Source of the DNA: Aspidiotus rigidus
Taxonomy: Eukaryota; Arthropoda; Insecta; Hemiptera; Diaspididae
Length of the DNA stretch: 64,000 nucleotides
Direction: 5' to 3'
Assembly (NCBI GenBank): GCA_035079385.1
Contig: JAVHKY010000056.1
Coordinates: 5,959,501-6,023,500, forward strand
Shown: positions 13,263 through 24,875 of the stretch, piece after piece
How positions within the stretch are numbered: position 1 is the stretch's first letter
How the letters are laid out: the number at the start of each line of letters is the position of its first letter
Made by a program: the position numbers and the translations under genes
The notes under the pieces: generated by a model
Database searches by the model: none
Told to the model about the DNA's origin: nothing
The model's input: only the letters and a program-made list of their open reading frames with translations

Positions 13263-13994
13263 GACTCACACATTCATAATTATCATTCCTTGTTTTCTTG
13301 GAATATTCGCATTCACATCTTTTTCTTCCTCGTTTTCTTCAAATAACTAACGCATGAAAATGTGTTATGATGCAACCTAAGTACTTTGCCGAACATGAAC
13401 CTATGACAAACCAATCGTATACGCGAGAAAAGATATGAGAAAATAGTATTCTGGGCCCTCAAACTATGCTACGCGATAAAACATTTTTTTGACAAATCGG
13501 TTCGCGTACGTATAACACAGACTATTACACAAGATTGACAAACCAATAAGCCCTCAACGATTTGCGAGACGTAGAAGTAGGTATATAGTAAGTAATAAAC
13601 GCGAGATTAAAACACATACAATATTTTAGTTTGATATTGATTTCATGTTCATGTATTAAGATACTACCCTAAACAATCATTCATTCTTAGGTATTTCTTC
13701 AATACTCCACTTTTAGTCATATTTTCATATTCCCCCAACCGATTGCAACAATGTCAGTATATCTCGTATCACTTGAATTCTATTCCGTAAAAGCAAACAC
13801 TGTTCCTATGTAATCAAACTGATATCCATCAAGAAATGAAAATTTGAACGACAAATGTAATGAGAACCGTAATTGTGATTACCGCAGTAAAAAAATACAA
13901 ACGAGCTGCCTCGCTACGAGGCTGCAAAGGAATTTTTGTTATAGCATTTTTAGATAAGGCTTTATATCCATCCAACATCTACAAAACAAAAAGT

Positions 13995-14500
13995 AGGTAT
14001 TCCCGTTCCGCTCTGTACATCGGGCAGACGGGAAGGAGTCTGAGCAAGCGGTTAGAGGAGCACCGAACGAAGAACACGGCTGTTTTTAACCACTGTATGC
14101 AAACAGGACACGACTTTAGTAAACTTTCCATCTCCCTCATTCATCACTGCAAGAAAGGAAAATTTATGAATAAATTAGAGGAAGCCGAGGTAATAGCTGG
14201 CAAAGTTGTTTCCCGACCTGACCTGCTGAACGATCTCGAATATACCTTCATAAACGGCTTCACACGCTTCTGTTACAATTACTACGATGAGTAATCCTTG
14301 TAGGTACATTCCGGCACTTTCATCTCTTCTGCGGCTATCACACGTTAATCGGTCTCATCTGTTTTAGTTACCTGATGATGACTACCTCGAGTAGTCGAAA
14401 CCGGTCGCTTCAAACTTATTCGCGAGTATTTTAGTGTAATTTTATATTGTTCTAATTTCTTCGAATAAAGTTCTGTAAAAGTTACGTGCTTGTACTCCTT
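13995..14500 (+). mobile_element. Penelope-like element, 3' end (PLE-C)
   Basis: An open frame ending at 14294 carries a GIY-YIG-type endonuclease domain: ALYIGQTGRSL near its middle, then KRLEEH about five residues later, and a C-terminal stretch ending FCYNYYDE. The order and the tail closely match the C-terminus of the larger Penelope-like element at 26304-28628. The reverse transcriptase half is missing, so this copy is 5'-truncated; the frame upstream of about 13995 is probably unrelated DNA. A hammerhead-like motif follows at 14372. In the family this endonuclease cuts the target DNA for insertion. Confidence 0.75.
14372..14406 (+). ncRNA. Hammerhead ribozyme-like motif in PLE-C
   Basis: CTGATGA (14372-14378), one extra T, a six-base-pair stem II (GACTAC with GTAGTC, five-base loop), GAAA (14397-14400), then a minimal self-complementary stem III (ACCGGT) and the C at the expected cleavage site. 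Hammerheads with minimal stem III are known from Penelope-like elements, where the palindromic stem III lets two copies act as a dimer. Stem I shows only one pair next to the core here, so this copy may be decayed. Confidence 0.55.
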
Positions 14501-15214
14501 CAAAACTACCTAATTTAAACAGTATGTCTAAAAAGTGAGCAAAATTGATCAATTTTTGCACTAGTACAAAGTAAACGGCGTAAATATAGAAGTTTGTGCA
14601 TTGAATTGTCGATTCGAATATCTTGCTTCTTGTACTGAGAAGTGGTTACAAATGTGACGCTTTTTAAGCAAGTAACCTGAAAAAGTACTTTTTACTATAT
14701 TAAAAGCCGCTTATTGTGATCACGGTGGGACAGATCAATTTGATAACATCAAGTAATTGATTCCAATAAACAATAGAATCAAAGATATGAAAATTCATTC
14801 CAAAACAGTCATAAAAGTAATTAAATTCGAAAAACGTACTAATATTGGCCGAAACTAAGCTAAAACATTATGATACCCGTCTATTGACTCACAAAAAATA
14901 TCGCAAGTAGCAAAAAATACGCGCAATATTCGAAATTATTCTCATATTTTTCCAATTATAATTCCAAAAAAAACTTAATTCTATTTAAAATTCAATATAT
15001 TTGTTGAAACTTTATCAACAAATCTTTAAAAAACACCAAAATTCTAGCGAATATACCAAATTTTACAGGAAAAAGCTCATAATGTGATACTTTTAAACGA
15101 AGTTCTGATCACAAAAGCGGTGAAATTACTATATACTGAGATACGGTTCGTACACAGCATATTTTATGACAATTATTGATTTATTTTACTAACCGTAATC
15201 AAAATGAGCGAAAT
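14500..15214. other. No feature seen
   Basis: AT-rich non-coding sequence with no repeat or exon that I can support. Confidence 0.4.
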
Positions 15215-15305
15215 TTACTGTACATGATTGCAAAGTACATAATTTTCAAATGCAACGCAGCAGTGCATTTGAAAATTATGTACTTTGCGATCTTGTGTAC
15301 AGTAA
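15215..15305. mobile_element. Near-perfect 91-bp palindrome
   Basis: The arms TTACTGTACA (15215-15224) and TGTACAGTAA (15296-15305) enclose further complementary sequence (CAAAGTACATAATTTTCAAA against its exact reverse complement) around a loop of about nine bases. Only two or three mismatches are visible. It is a foldback or MITE-like element, or a recent palindromic rearrangement. Confidence 0.65.
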
Positions 15306-16239
15306 TATTAAACAGGACTAAGTCGCATAGCGCCTTAGTATCCGGGTCTCTTGTGGTTTATTTTTATTTGTTTTCTTTCTTAAGAATAAATTAATAGAAA
15401 TTGATTCATCTTTTTTTTCCGTTGATATCTGTAACCTTGAAGATATTAATCAATATAATTTTATATTTTCTTTTCCACATGTGGACATCGTGACGTCATT
15501 GTAACTTTTTGTCGATTTAATTTAATTTTCTTTTTAATTTGCTATCAGAAAAAAAAAGAAAGGTTTTTTCAGATTGGTGTAGCTGTACAGATTTGGGTGA
15601 CCAAAAGTAAAGCAATAAATTTGAAAATTCAAGCAAAATTAGATATTTGACTAGTCTTTGCGAGAAAAAAATTCGAGATGAATGTATGAGTACAAATGAT
15701 CTCCAGCGATTAAGGCTCTACCTATATATGAGAGGCGATCTGAAAAACCGTATCTAAACTCGCACCAAATTCTTCATTTCGAATAGAGAACAGTTTTCCG
15801 AGTCCAACAAAAAAAAATTATCCAAATCGGTTGCAAATTCGCCGAGATGTGATCTCTCAAAGTTTTTAGAAAAGTGAATTCTGAGGTAGTTGCAAAAAAA
15901 ACTACTGATGTTCGTGACTGAAAATCTTTGTTATTTCTTTTACCGACTGTAGGAGGTATTGCATTCTCGAGCAAGGTGGAATTTTTGGTGTGGGGTATGT
16001 TTTCTTGGCGTTTCAGAAGGTGTGGATTACGATTTTAATACTGGCTCAAATTCATATCTGTATACAAATACGTATGTACCTACTTTTATTGGTGCGCAAA
16101 TGTTCTCAGTTGGTAATGGGTCGATTTGTATGAAATTGAGAATTATTGAAGTTTTATAGTTGCACTATCGAATAGGATAATTTTTTTGAAAATCTGATTG
16201 GTAGTCTTTGAGATTTTTCCATTTTAATTTAGAAAAATT
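15306..16239. other. No gene seen
   Basis: AT-rich DNA with no recognisable exon. A single TGACGTCA lies at 15491-15498. Confidence 0.4.
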
Positions 16240-16700
16240 CGGTGCGGGGTAAGTCGAACGTCAGTTCGTTAACCATCGCGCGTCGAAAAGAATAAATGTT
16301 GCCATGGAAAATGAAGAGTGTTACCGACTTGTACGCGAAAAATGTTCCTTTCTCAGGAGGGGAGGAGGGAGTTGTAAGTTGTGTATTATCAGTACACGAG
16401 ATTGAATAAAAAAAATAATGTGTGGCAAGTTTTGAAAATGAACTTGTATTGCAAAACGACGTCATTTTGCCGTTGTTAACGAATGATTTCATTAATAGTT
16501 CTTTCATGTTTGTTGGTTGAAAATTTTTGACGGATATTCCATTCATTGAAGCGGGAAGGGAGTGGGGGAGGGTATTCGGGTGTAGATAACTAATATAGAA
16601 GAGTGAATGAAAACGATACTCAGAGAGCCTTGAAAATGTGCTCATTTTGGAAAACAAAGTTGATTTGCTGTTGGAAACGAAAACGATCAAGTAATATTAT
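16240..16700 (-). repeat. Dispersed repeat R1, copy 2
   Basis: Reverse-orientation partner of 7675-8035. The end at 16243 (GTAAGTCGAACGTCAGTTCG) mirrors the end of copy 1, and the other end near 16690 mirrors its start. This copy is longer because a segment appears twice: two similar stretches, one on each side of about 16500, each coding for a peptide like TFSRLSEY or SFSKLATH. The 153-codon open frame across it is a property of the repeat and I do not call it a gene. Confidence 0.6.
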
Positions 16701-16704
16701 GATG

Positions 16705-19700
16705 TAGCCAATAATGAACAAAGTGGAAAAAAGAAGAAAGATGTAGTAAAATAAGATAGGAAAAGTCGGTTTTGCTTACGCGCTGCGAAAGCTCTTTTTG
16801 TATAATTTTCTCTAGATTTTTCTGAAGTGAGTTAATCATGTTTTTTAGATCAATTTTTCAACGCTGAATACGATCCTGATGTCGGCCAACAATTTTTTTA
16901 TTGACTCATTTTTCTACAAATCAGCAGAAGTAGATCTTTTTCCTTACTATTGATGAAAAAGGAATACGCCGAAAACGCGGCTTCGAAGGCCGAACCAGGG
17001 GCTCTCCAAAGATGGAAAATGTTAACTACAATACCTAAGAACACTTTCGTAACAAAATCACGAAAATGGATTCATCATCGTATACATTGTTTTTCTGCTC
17101 TCCTGAAAAATTTTAATTAGCGAGTTTAAGTACGGCTTCTCAGATCGCCTCACATATACAATTTTTTCCGATCATGGTCGTCCTGTTACATTCGAAACCA
17201 ATAGTGTTTTGTGTCTTCGTTTAATCTTGCTTCGATTTCACACAAGTCATTCTTGACGAAGGCTGTACGAGAAATATAATTTGCCAGGCAAAAATAATAT
17301 CTCAAGAGACAGCGGGAACGTATTGATGAGGATGTCCGCCATCCACCGTTCGAAGTGCGGTCGATTATGATATCGAGAAACGGGGCCTTCAATCTACTGT
17401 AAGGGCTATAGAAGTAAATTCGAAGTCGACCTAAATTCTTTCTCTAAGATTGTCGTTATTTTTTCCAAATTAGCATACGACTTCAAAACCTACTTCCCAC
17501 TCCTTATCTGCGTCTTCTGACTCATCTCTCTAAAAATCGAGAACTTGAATAATGTAGAACAATCAATAGGAACCGCCCCTTCGATTTCCTGTAACTAAAT
17601 AGGTCTTCATATAGGAAATCATCCGCTTCATTTTTTTTTTTCATCCCCAAGCCCTTATCTTCCTCTCTCATGCTATTGTTATACTGCCGATTTCATAATT
17701 CATCAGCTGTCACTCTGCTTTCACGCAACATTCCATGTTTCTCTTACTTCTTCTCGCTATTCATACTACACTAATTGCCAACTGAGCTTCATACAAACTA
17801 TGTTAGGTATACTAATAAGCTTCTCGTGAGCTAATAATTTTTAAACAATTATACCAGAACTTGAGTAAAAGAAGAAAAAAAAAAAAAGAAAAGAAAATCG
17901 CAAACAAAGATAAAATACACAATAGAGTTTCAAATCGATTCCGAAAAAAAAAATCAGCTAGGTTGAGTCCAAATCCTGCGTGTTGAATTCGAAGAAAAAA
18001 GTGAGATTCGAATATAGAATCGATGATACCAACAGAATTTTGAAAGTTTGTAATTTCCTCACGTAGGTAGCCTACTAAGTATAATGTATATGATCGCTAT
18101 TAATAACTTTTTCAATGATACAATCGCCGATACTATCCGACAGACATTACGTCACGGTCAATCAAGAAGAGAACGCAGTACACGTTCTCGAATACATAAT
18201 ATAATATACAATATATTTTTTTCTAAAATTATCAAGTAGTTTTTGTTCTCCTCTCCACTTAAATTTTTTCTTCAAAGTTCTTCCATTAAGCGTGATTACT
18301 CGACTTCCATCGCGTGTAAACGTACGCAGATTTAACGGTCTCTCTGGAAATTGTTTAGTTTCTCAATTACTCTCTACTCCATAAATATAGGTATCTATTA
18401 AAATGCACCTATTCCATTAATGTATTTCTTGAGAATTTTCGGAGAAAATGCGGAAGAAGGCGTTTTAAAAAATAATAAAAAAAACTAGAAATTTTTCTTG
18501 AAACTGAGTAGGTACTTTGTACACGTACATGAATATCTGAGTGAAAATTTATGTAAGATGTCATAGATATCGTTCGCTCGAGTACACATATTTTATTTAT
18601 AGAAAAATATTGCAAAAAATCCACTGATACCTTTGTATTGCTATACAATACACTATACGTATACATCTTGAATTCGTGTTTATCCATTAGAACTCGTGCA
18701 GGTACTTGCGAGAAATAAAAAGTAAGAGAAGAAACAAAGTTGATGCAGAAACAGGTCAGTGGGAAATAGTTTATCGAAAGGGGTGGGGGAGGGGGAAATA
18801 ATAAGTACTTCATTGGTAAGTTGTCTTGTGAAAAAAAGTATATATATGCATATACAGGTAAGAGCTGTTAATTACAACAGTGCTAATACACGCTATTTAA
18901 CAGAGTCCTTATAGACGGAAGCTTACGACACATCAAAAGTTGATAAGCCAAAACACTCGTTACTCTCTCCTGTACTCCAGGACGAGATATTTTTCCCTCT
19001 CGTATGACCTCATACCGCATTTATCTTTGTGTGATGAAACTGACAAGATATAGCGGGTCTCAGTCGCGTATCAATGTAATTAGTCCGATATTCCTACTGT
19101 ACTATACGCAAATAAAACTCGTCTTGTATTTCTCTTCCAGCAACAAAGATGATGTATATCACTGTAAAACGAACCTGTTTTTGTGATGCATACACGGCGG
19201 CAGTAATTGTACAGAGGCTTGTCGTCGGCTCCCCTTTCTCATTTTGAGACTATCTGGTTTATTGTGCGGTACATACTTTGTTTGTCGAGGAGCATCTCAT
19301 ACCTACGCGCACAATGCGTATGAAACGAAATGAATTGTTATAATTACCGCACTACCAGTGTAATCTCGCGCGATAAAGACTGAAAAATGTATAAATGATA
19401 GGTAATTCAATTTTGAAACACTGCATCGGTACGACGGCCACCGCACAAAAAACTGTTGTATAGAACGACTGGAATGTGTACGCTCGCTACGCACCCGAAC
19501 TCCTTGTTAGAAAGAGAGGGGAAGCGTGTGATGGAAGATAAACATTCATCTGTCTCTGTCTACGACATGTGATTATACGTACTCTTGAACGTCTACTCCT
19601 AAAGAAAAGTTGTCGACGAGTTCTTTAAAAAAGCCTGAATCCAACAACATCATCTTTCTTCGATATACCAGGACAATAATAAAAGAATAACCTGATTTCA

Positions 19701-19785
19701 CAGTTTCACTCACAGACTGATGACAATTTTCAAATAGGATGGCTTCTGCGTAGTCCATATACCTAAACTTACTCTCAAATCGCAT
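16705..19785. other. No gene seen
   Basis: About 3 kb of AT-rich DNA. The longest open frame (18409-18813, minus) starts in a proline/phenylalanine-rich low-complexity run and shows no domain; I do not call it. A-rich tracts occur near 17875 and 17945. Confidence 0.45.
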
Positions 19786-19789
19786 CCAT

Positions 19790-20520
19790 ATTTACTGCCG
19801 AACTAATGGCTGTAGTCGTCTGCTTTTCCCATCTCTCTCAACTTCTACCTAATGGTAAATTCCTCCTCCTCATTCATTCACTCTTTTCTTTCCACTTTTT
19901 CTCGAACCCACTGTAAACAAACCCCCTATATGTAACAAATTCACCTCACGCTGCTCATCCTTAATTCAATTGACACCATAATAAAATTCATAAGGAGCCC
20001 AGGTCTCATTAATTTTTTCAAACGTGGCGATGTTGATCTAACCGCCGAGCACTCTACGTCTTCTCCAAAAATAACTGACACCACTTATTCACCTGCCTTA
20101 GACTGTAAAATCTGTTACCATTAACTTATACTTCAATCTTGGAAAACTCTTTGGAAAAACCAATTACATAACAAAGTCCTCTGTATCAAACAGACACCCA
20201 TACCCTAGTCATCCTCCAATAGAAACTCAAAACGAAAAAAAAAAAAAAAACTATCGCCACCCTACAAAGAATTGACCGTACACGAATCACTTATTCCCAT
20301 CACATCAATTCCCAATTTCTGGCTCCCTATCCTACTCTCACTCTGTCACACTTCCGCTCTTTCACAGGCGTCCCCTCCTCCCTCTCTCGAACACTACAAA
20401 ATAATTCTAACTCTATTACACGTTCTCTTCAGAAATTACAATTTGCCCTGTTCTATAATTATAATAATAGCGACAGTAATAATATTTAAAACTCTCATTA
20501 CCATAATTATATAATTTGAT
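19790..20520 (+). pseudogene. LINE RNase H-region relic
   Basis: Near 19798-19890 the plus strand encodes AELMAVVVCFSHLSQLLPNG followed by KFLLLI, matching the middle of the RNase H domain of jockey/I-type LINEs (the AEL motif before the second half of the domain). The following 600 bases are rich in C and T like the LINE relics at 41990 and 48420, with scattered stops. A degenerate copy without coding potential. Confidence 0.4.
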
Positions 20521-20884
20521 GTAGAACCGTCGGGCTCATGAACCCGCAGTGTAGTTTTACAGTTCATTAATTTATACTTATATTCATTCATTCATTTGCC
20601 AAGAAAATGAAAATTGAAGAAATTGTGATTTTCATCCAATTTTGGATTCGTAATATGATTTTCCAAGCGTACAAGCTGGAATAATATTTTCTGAAACGAG
20701 AACGACATGAAAATAAGAAAACATTTTACCTGTGAGAAATAAAGATCATGTTTCATGCCCCCCTTCCTCCCCACACCTAAAAATTGAAATTTTTAAAAGT
20801 ATTCTTTAACGCTTCAATTGGCTTTAGACAAAAATCAAAATTTGACTTCCTGAATGTTCTTTTTTGAGTAGGTATGTCCATTAA

Positions 20885-21064
20885 ATCGAAGAAAAGCTCC
20901 ACAATACTCGAAAAAGTAAACTGAAGGGTAATTCGCTTTTTATCTACGCTTGAGAATGGTTGTTTAACCGAAAGCGCGCTCGCGGCTTCCTGTGTATTTT
21001 TCTGCGGTCCTTGCAAATTGCCCTCCAGTTTACTTTTTCCGAGTATTGTGGAGCTTTTCTTCGA
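20885..21064 (+). mobile_element. Penelope-like element tail, folded back
   Basis: Two arms, 20885-20928 and 21017-21064, are reverse complements of each other (CTCCACAATACTCG against CGAGTATTGTGGAG). Between them lies a hammerhead-like motif (20947-20984). The right part, from the motif through TTGCAAATTGCCCTCCAGTT, is found again in reverse orientation at 50968-51080. The same motif context occurs at the 3' end of PLE-B, so I read these as pieces of the tail of a PLE related to PLE-B. Confidence 0.5.
20947..20984 (+). ncRNA. Variant hammerhead-like motif
   Basis: Stem I CGC (20947-20949) pairs with GCG (20982-20984). The core reads TTGAGAA plus one extra T; stem II is GGTT with AACC around GTTT; then GAAA, and a self-complementary stem III (AGCGCGCT) followed by C. 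Compared with the canonical core CTGATGA, positions 3 and 8 are T and A instead of C and G, which would still pair. Whether it cleaves is unknown. Confidence 0.35.
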
Positions 21065-21119
21065 TATGTCCGACCGTAAACTTGAGAACCGGATCAATTC
21101 TATGTCCATTAAAATCATT

Positions 21120-21760
21120 AATTATTTTTTTTTTTTTTGTCAAGAGAGAAGCTACCTTTTATTCATCAATTTATTATAATTATTGATTAATAAAAGTGAT
21201 GATTTACAAGTGTACAATTTTTAAATAACAATAATTAACGATTTACTACGCGAATACCATTCAAGGTAATGAGTTAGAAAGAGACAAAACAGATTTTTCA
21301 CCCATCACAAGCTCTCTGTCACTTGATCGGCCTACCCTATACGCGTCATTCCCGTCGTTGGACGGCTCAACACGGTCGGTTTCCCCCTCGTCTCATAAAA
21401 TAGGCTATATGTCATACAAATATAATGATGTATTTTCGAATTTTACCTCTCTCCAAATCCAGTTCATCTTGGTAATGATACTCCCTCGACACTGCTACCC
21501 AACTTGTCAACATGACACTTCTCCCCCTCTCAGTCAATTCCATACAGACACCCTACCTTATTGAACCTCTGGATCAAGAAACTACGGGAACGAAAACTTT
21601 AAAAACAATTATATCAAAACCTATTTCTACAAAATAAAGTTTGTTATTTTTCATTTCACAATTCCTAATTTTCACCTTATTTGTGAATGTACCGAGTTAC
21701 GAATTCAACTATTGAATAGGGGGAGAGAGGGAGGGAAAATGTATTTCTTAGTTAAATACT
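21120..21760. other. Upstream region of the cuticle gene
   Basis: A poly-T run at 21126-21139 is followed by AT-rich DNA and a C/T-rich part (21360-21570) that may be another LINE scrap. I could not find a convincing short first exon for the cuticle gene here; it may lie further upstream. Confidence 0.35.
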
Positions 21761-21764
21761 TTTA

Positions 21765-22445
21765 TTGTATTTTACTCCACTCTTCTTGTTTCAGTCACTA
21801 CTCGCTCTATCTATAGCCGCTCTACAACCGCCATCATCTACCATACAGAGTTCGACGCCTCCAGTTCGAATCCTGAAGCAAATCAATCGACAAAACGAAG
21901 ATGGTTCATACAGCTACGGCTACGAAAACGAGGATGGCTCTTACAAAATTGAGACAAAAAGCGCTACTGGTGAGGTGTCGGGAAAATATGGATACATAAA
22001 CGCTGCCGGAAAGCTGATCGAGATCGAGTACGGCGCAAGCAATCGCGGTTTTGAACCAGTTGGCCCCGGCATCACCGTGCCACCACCCACACTTCACGTG
22101 CAGAGCAACAACATCGAAAGTGATTACGACGACGGCCAGTACAGAGAGGATCCCAGCATCTACGATCGTACCGAGGTATCTCCACCAGGTCCCAAAGTTC
22201 CTCTACATAAACCAGCACCTGTCGCACCAGCCACTGCCGCCGCTCTACCAGTGCCAAGTTTCAGATATCAGTCTTTGTACCCTGCTCAACCTCCGCAGCA
22301 TCATCACTCTCTGGCAAGCAACTATAAATGGTACACCGGCGACAACGTCATTCCGCCAAATATCGGTGCCTTACAATACGAAGGTCAACCGGGAAATTAT
22401 AATCCCTACGCCGCTGGCTCCTATACAATCGACTTCCAAGGTTGA
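21765..22445 (+). CDS. Cuticular protein, RR-1 type (CPR family)
   Basis: Structural protein of the exoskeleton that binds chitin in the extracellular procuticle. Residues about 47-103 form an extended Rebers-Riddiford domain: GSYSYGYENEDGSYKIE, then TGEVSGKYGYINAAGK, then IEIEYGASNRGFEP, the soft-cuticle RR-1 pattern. The rest is a low-complexity tail rich in Pro, Ala, Tyr and His (residues 103-226), usual in this family. Start: the open frame begins at 21765, giving a hydrophobic leader, but a strong acceptor (TTGTTTCAG) ends at 21794 in phase 0. Most CPR genes have an intron inside the signal peptide, so the true start codon probably lies in a small upstream exon I could not find, and coding would begin at 21795 (SLLALSIAAL). 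A candidate AATAAA lies at 22952. The frame is intact. Confidence 0.9.
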   Translation: MYFTPLFLFQSLLALSIAALQPPSSTIQSSTPPVRILKQINRQNEDGSYSYGYENEDGSYKIETKSATGEVSGKYGYINAAGKLIEIEYGASNRGFEPVGPGITVPPPTLHVQSNNIESDYDDGQYREDPSIYDRTEVSPPGPKVPLHKPAPVAPATAAALPVPSFRYQSLYPAQPPQHHHSLASNYKWYTGDNVIPPNIGALQYEGQPGNYNPYAAGSYTIDFQG

Positions 22446-24875
22446 TTATACTGGATGCGAATATCAAATTGGCTGCAGACTGACGTTCGTCTCATTTTTC
22501 GTTATGATTTTTCAAGTTCAAGTTGTATAAGCAGAATACCAATGAGAAAGAATGTTTACTTCTAGGTGTACTCAATTCGTCATACGTAAGAGCGTAGGTT
22601 TGCACGAAGAAATTTCATGTATTCGTTCTCCGCATTGCCATAATGGTATTGTACTCGTAGCTTATGTGATTATGTACGTTTCTTTTTCTGTTTTTCATTT
22701 ATTTATTTATTTATTTATTTATTCATTTCTTTACGAACCCCATATATAACAGACAATGACAACGGAAGACGAATATAGGTGTACGGGCGTACGTAAATGG
22801 AATCGATAATTTGGCATACGTTCTAACCGATCTTAATTATTTTAAATTTAACTCGTAGCTTATCGCGCGAGTTTCACCGACGACCAGGAAAAAGTTATGT
22901 AATGAAATACATTTGATTTCTATTTTCAATATCTCTCTGTTTTCTTGAACGAATAAATTTTTTATACCTACCGATTCATAAAACTTTCTAGATTTATTAA
23001 TCGCAAAAAATTAAGTTTACTCTTGTCATCCGTGTCAAGATACAATAACAAATGAAGAAATTAATAAGAAAATAAAATATCGCGATAAAAAAGCACCTAC
23101 TTATCGTACAATTGAATAAATCTATGAAATTCGACCGGCTTACCGACTGCGAGATCTTCTTTGTACAGGATTACACGTTGTTTCAGGAGAACTTGGTAAC
23201 GCGACTATGCTGGCTTTTCGAGGTTTCATTAATAGTGATAGAGTGAGTAAAAATAAAAGTGGAGAATTGTGTTTAGAGTATGAAGATTACGAATACCGGT
23301 ACTTAGGAACAACTATCCATCAGAGTTTTTTTCTTAGAATTTCATTAATATTCTCTTAAAAATAACATTTTTATTATATGCATGGTCCACCAGCTCGCGA
23401 TAAGTCACTCGCTTTAGGATCTTGTATAATGAAAAACTATTTTAAATTATAATTTTCCATTTTTTTACCCAACGTTTCATTTCCATTATAAATTGCCTTT
23501 TTTTGCAAGTAACAGACATGATACTCGTACCTCGCATGGACGCTAAAGAGAAGGTAGCATAATTACCAGCTTTTCTTTAGCTTACAAATGATAGAGAGTG
23601 ATTACAAAAGAAGAAATAGGTATACAAATAAGTACACGCAAACCAAAACAAGCAGTTAAATCCAAAATTGGAGAACGGTTCGGCTCGTTTTTTTTTTAAA
23701 TCTACAAGTATCATTGGTAGAGGGTGATTTCAGATGAAAAAATTAAACTCGTATTTTAATCTAAAATCAAGAGAACGACGCGACGTAAGCAGTCACATCT
23801 GCTTCTGCCATCGTCAGATCTAGTCATGATATGAACTAATATCGAATGAAAGTCCCTCTAAAAAATTATGTAAAACCGGTACGGCGGCGTCGCGAGTATG
23901 CAATAGTATTACCATTTATATATTGAAGTCTGTCTCACGCTTACGTACGGCCAACGACATGGGTTAAAAGGTGGAGATTTAGAATCTATACACAAGTTTT
24001 TCGGCAGATATTGGACATTCCCTTGACTATTATATCCACGTCGAATGTGGATACCATAAATTTTGAAACTGTTCGAATCGTAATTATTAGGTACACCATA
24101 TCGTACGAACTATAATGTTTCCTTGTTCCGATCAATAATAATAATCTAATTTCCTAAGTAGAGCGTATAAAGTTCTGTTTAGAGTAGGTACTTGCGGTTT
24201 TCAGTACATCAGCTAATTTTGGTAAAATAATAATTATTTTCTTCAATACCTCATATACTTGAATAGAATTTACATTCCATCATCTTTCTCATGTTAGCGT
24301 ACACTCACTCTTTGGATGCGTAGTAATAATAATGATAATAATTTTGTTACGATATAGAGATGCACGCATCGTACACTTCTACAAGAAGGACTTTATATAA
24401 TACTCCCGACAAAGCACTCTTTAGAAAGTTGTCCATTTTTGATAAGACCGATAATTTTTTATAATTCTCATTTTCCAGTCTAATTTGAATGTAACACAAT
24501 TTGCGAATATAATTTACCTCACCTCGCTCTGTAATCATACTGAGAATGGATGTAAAAATTGGGAAGTCATACTTTGCACGTATGAAATACAAAAATTTTA
24601 CTTTCTATAATTCCCCTCCAAAATAATAATATTTCTAATCTCATTATGCGAAGTAAAAAGTGTCGGTATTTTTCAAGGACTATCCTTCTTCCGTCGTTCA
24701 TGTAAATATGTGAGACACAGCTGTACTTTTACACTTACAACATTACAGAGTAAACAAATAAAAACTAAGTAATGTTTCTAGTCACTGAAAAATAAGTTTT
24801 GAAATTCTGCACATTTTCGTACAACATCTCTTTTTGGCCTCGAAACTAAAAATGTGCCATGGAAACTGGTGAAAA
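22446..24875. other. Cuticle gene 3' region and intergenic DNA
   Basis: The first 500 bases are probably the cuticle gene's 3' UTR, with a (TTTA)n microsatellite at 22697-22721 and AATAAA at 22952-22957. The remainder is AT-rich with no exon I can support. Confidence 0.4.

Noticed and set aside
18409..18813. 134-codon minus-strand frame
   Set aside because: Low-complexity Pro/Phe start, no domain, no splice-supported continuation.
20777..21118. 113-codon minus-strand frame
   Set aside because: It runs across the foldback PLE fragment; the peptide reflects the repeat.
22051..22530. 159-codon open frame overlapping the cuticle gene
   Set aside because: Out-of-frame shadow of the cuticle coding sequence, with no motif of its own.
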